A program made the translations under genes and the position numbers. The notes beneath the pieces were generated by a model. That model was not told the origin of the DNA. It searched no databases and saw nothing but the letters and a program-made list of their open reading frames with translations. DNA of 6,814 nt from Firmicutes bacterium UBA6811 (lineage in GTDB: Bacteria; Bacillota; SHA-98; UBA4971), in NCBI GenBank assembly GCA_002452295.1, contig DKEX01000007.1, positions 1 to 6,814 on the forward strand, written 5' to 3'. The stretch's first letter is position 1; each line of letters begins with the position of its first letter. This document shows, piece by piece, positions 5,390 through 6,814 of the stretch.

Positions 5390-5699
5390 ATTTCGCCAGT
5401 CTCTTGAGCAACGCCTCTTTCTGCCTGGCCCCGAGACCCTGGACCCTCCTGGACTCGTGAATCCCGATCTCTTCCATGATCTTTCGGCTTCTGACTCTTC
5501 CGATGCGTGGCAGCGACTCCAGGAGGTAGGCGACGCGCATGCGGGATATCACGTTGTCGTCGGGGCTCGAAAGGATCTTCTCCAGCGTGAGGGCGCCTTG
5601 CTTCAGGTTCTCACGGATCTGCGCACGCTTCGAGCGCATCTCCTGAGCCTTCTTGAGGGCAGCCCTCTTCTGCTCGGGGCTTAGCTCCGGCAAAGCCAT
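5388..5699 (-). CDS. mihF: Integration host factor, actinobacterial type (mIHF), H2TH nucleoid protein
   Basis: Small basic nucleoid-associated protein that binds and bends DNA. It is essential in mycobacteria, where it was named for aiding phage L5 integration, and is unrelated in fold to the IHF/HU family. It has 103 residues. The opening MALPELSPEQKRAALKKAQ, followed by a Lys/Arg-rich helix (11-33), matches the family. The core SLPRIGRVRSRKIMEEIGI (62-80) is the ribosomal S13-like helix-two-turns-helix, followed by ESRRVQGLGARQ (82-93). The start is ATG at 5699 behind an exceptionally strong ribosome binding site. It lies 46 nt after yicC and 15 nt before the remA start. In Actinomycetota mihF directly precedes gmk; here remA is interposed. 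I am sure of the family. Function as a general nucleoid protein in this organism is inferred. Confidence 0.93.
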   Translation of the reverse strand: MALPELSPEQKRAALKKAQEMRSKRAQIRENLKQGALTLEKILSSPDDNVISRMRVAYLLESLPRIGRVRSRKIMEEIGIHESRRVQGLGARQKEALLKRLAK

Positions 5700-5702
5700 G
5701 GT

Positions 5703-5713
5703 ATCACCTCCTT
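5703..5713 (-). promoter_or_regulatory. Near-perfect Shine-Dalgarno of mihF
   Basis: The minus strand reads AAGGAGGTGAT, fully complementary to the canonical 3' end of bacterial 16S rRNA over 11 nt. The AGGAGG core is 7 nt before the ATG at 5699. It is the strongest ribosome binding site in the window and suggests high translation, as expected for an abundant nucleoid protein. Confidence 0.85.
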
Positions 5714-5745
5714 GCTTGTAAGACTCGAGGTAGCCTGGGGCGGGG

Positions 5746-6624
5746 TCACTCTATGTTCTGGATCTGCTCCCGGATTTTCTCGAGTTCGCTCTTGATCTCC
5801 ACTACCATATGAGAGATCTCGGTATCCTGCGACTTCGACCCTATGGTGTTGGTCTCCCGGTGCATCTCCTGGACCAGGAACTCGAGCCGCCTTCCGGCCG
5901 GCTCCGCCTGCTCGATAACCGAGTGGACCTGCGCTATATGGCTTCTAAGCCTTACAAGTTCCTCGGTGATGTTGCTCTTGTCGGCGTATATGGCCGCCTC
6001 CATCGCGATGCGTGTCTCATCGACGGGAACATCTGCGAGGATCTCTCGTAGTCGTGCATCGAGTCTAGCTCTGAACTCCTCCGCGACAACTGGAGCGCGC
6101 CCGGAAATCCTGGCTATAAGCTGCTCTATTTGGCGTGTTCTATGTATAAGGTCTCGCGCCAGCGCATCTCCCTCGGCGGCCCGCATTGCGCCAAGCGCCT
6201 CCATGGCCTCGCGCGCCGCTTCCTCAAGAACCCTCCAGACGGCGTTCGTATCGAGCGGCACGGCCTTTACGCTTACGACGTCGGGCAAGGCGAGCAGGGC
6301 CTCGATGCCGATCTCGCCGGACAGGCCGACCCGCGCCGCGAGGTCCTTCGCGGCCCTGTGATAAGCCTCGGCAAGCTCGGGCCTGACATCCACAGTCTTA
6401 AGGGCGGCGCCAGCCTCTTCGAGCGTGACGGTCACGTCGACGTGCCCCCGTGCGAGGCCCCCGGCGACGAGTGCCCGGAGCCTGTCTTCAAGCTCCGAAA
6501 GCTCCCTGGGAGCCCGCACGTTGATATCGCGGTAGCGGTGGTTCGTGGAACGCGCCTCGACGGTCAGGGTAAACCCCGGCCCCGCGCACGTGCCGCGGCC
6601 GTACCCCGTCATGCTCTTCGGCAT
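5746..6624 (-). CDS. yicC: YicC/YloC-family endoribonuclease
   Basis: Member of the YicC family, shown to be an endoribonuclease in E. coli and linked there to small-RNA turnover. The B. subtilis homologue is YloC. It has 292 residues, the standard length. The N-terminal YicC domain opens with SMTGYGRG (4-11) and continues with VEARSTNHRYRDINVRAPR (22-40) to about residue 155. The C-terminal domain contains DKSNITEELVRLRSHI (215-230), EFLVQEMHRE (248-257) and NTIGSKSQDTEI (259-270), and ends in VVEIKSELEKIREQIQNIE, all family hallmarks. The start is ATG at 6624, giving the usual short lead before SMTGYGRG. AGGAGG (6636-6641) lies 11 nt upstream, slightly far. An ATG nearer to it (6634) is out of frame. 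It is the first gene of the operon yicC-mihF-remA-gmk-rpoZ-coaBC. Confidence 0.95.
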   Translation of the reverse strand: MPKSMTGYGRGTCAGPGFTLTVEARSTNHRYRDINVRAPRELSELEDRLRALVAGGLARGHVDVTVTLEEAGAALKTVDVRPELAEAYHRAAKDLAARVGLSGEIGIEALLALPDVVSVKAVPLDTNAVWRVLEEAAREAMEALGAMRAAEGDALARDLIHRTRQIEQLIARISGRAPVVAEEFRARLDARLREILADVPVDETRIAMEAAIYADKSNITEELVRLRSHIAQVHSVIEQAEPAGRRLEFLVQEMHRETNTIGSKSQDTEISHMVVEIKSELEKIREQIQNIE

Positions 6625-6648
6625 AAGCTGCCATGCCTCCTGCTCCTT

Positions 6649-6678
6649 ATTCTACTACATAGCGTTTGCACTCCACAA
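6649..6678 (-). promoter_or_regulatory. Candidate housekeeping promoter upstream of yicC
   Basis: On the minus strand TTGTGG (6673-6678) and TAGAAT (6649-6654) are 18 nt apart, resembling -35 and -10 boxes; the -10 matches TATAAT at 5 of 6 positions and the -35 is weak. Transcription would start just before the yicC ribosome binding site, giving a leader of about 20 nt. The true promoter may lie further upstream. Confidence 0.3.
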
Positions 6679-6724
6679 GTGCTTTTTGGCATGAATTACC
6701 GCGCTGACCACGGTAAAGGCCTCC

Positions 6725-6811
6725 GGCATGTCCGTATGCCCTGCCAGAGGGCCTGCGGTGCGCCTGCCAGCCTGCGTTGCGTGGGGCCCTGGTGTCCAGG
6801 CACCAGGCACC
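6725..6811. repeat. Cluster of short inverted and direct repeats upstream of yicC
   Basis: Three small inverted repeats follow one another: GGCAT/ATGCC (6725-6740, 6-nt loop), GCCCT/AGGGC (6738-6752, 5-nt loop) and CCTGGTG/CACCAGG (6788-6807, 6-nt loop). At 6795-6811 the minus strand also has GGTGCCT twice in tandem, continuing as GGACACC. No gene was found in 6625-6814. The last element resembles the GGTGCC-type palindromes that occur as dispersed intergenic repeats in some bacterial genomes, but dispersal cannot be judged from one window. Confidence 0.35.
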
Positions 6812-6814
6812 TCT

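Noticed and set aside
6503..6634. Possible upstream or overlapping small ORF starting at ATG 6634, nearer the AGGAGG than the yicC start
   Set aside because: It is out of frame with yicC, its ATG is only 1 nt from AGGAGG, and its product has no recognisable features.

Overview
The window is GC-rich bacterial chromosome, and every gene I can support lies on the minus strand, so it is read from the right edge (6814) to the left edge (1). Gene content and order point to a high-GC member of the Bacillota (Firmicutes), possibly a Limnochordia-, Symbiobacteriia- or Thermaerobacter-like lineage. The evidence is yicC-remA-gmk-rpoZ-coaBC synteny, a near-canonical RemA, strong AGGAGG ribosome binding sites, and a gene for an actinobacterial-type integration host factor (mIHF) between yicC and remA. 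I cannot assign a genus.

Right to left, positions 6625-6814 are noncoding, with short inverted repeats and a weak candidate promoter. Then come yicC (6624-5746, endoribonuclease family), mihF (5699-5388, nucleoid-associated protein), remA (5372-5106, DNA-binding regulator), gmk (5109-4477, guanylate kinase, 4-nt overlap with remA), rpoZ (4386-4180, RNA polymerase omega) and coaBC (4126-2933, coenzyme A biosynthesis). This looks like one housekeeping operon. rpoZ has a hairpin in the spacer on each side; the one before coaBC is a perfect 11-bp stem.

A 226-bp AT-richer intergenic region (2707-2932) ends this operon with T-rich tracts on the transcribed strand and probably holds the promoter of a second transcription unit. 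That unit carries type IV pilus motors: pilB (2706-871, extension ATPase with an N-terminal MshEN domain that fits the cyclic-di-GMP-binding consensus) and pilT (880-1, retraction ATPase, TTG start inside the end of pilB, C-terminus cut by the window edge). Other pilus genes probably continue to the left.

The most interesting points are the combination of two chromosome-architecture proteins (mIHF and RemA) in front of gmk-rpoZ-coaBC, which merges the arrangements known from Actinomycetota and Bacillota, and the intact tandem c-di-GMP motifs of PilB. Two start codons (coaBC and remA) should be moved downstream from the longest-ORF choice. I found no CRISPR array, tRNA, rRNA, insertion sequence or clearly novel system.
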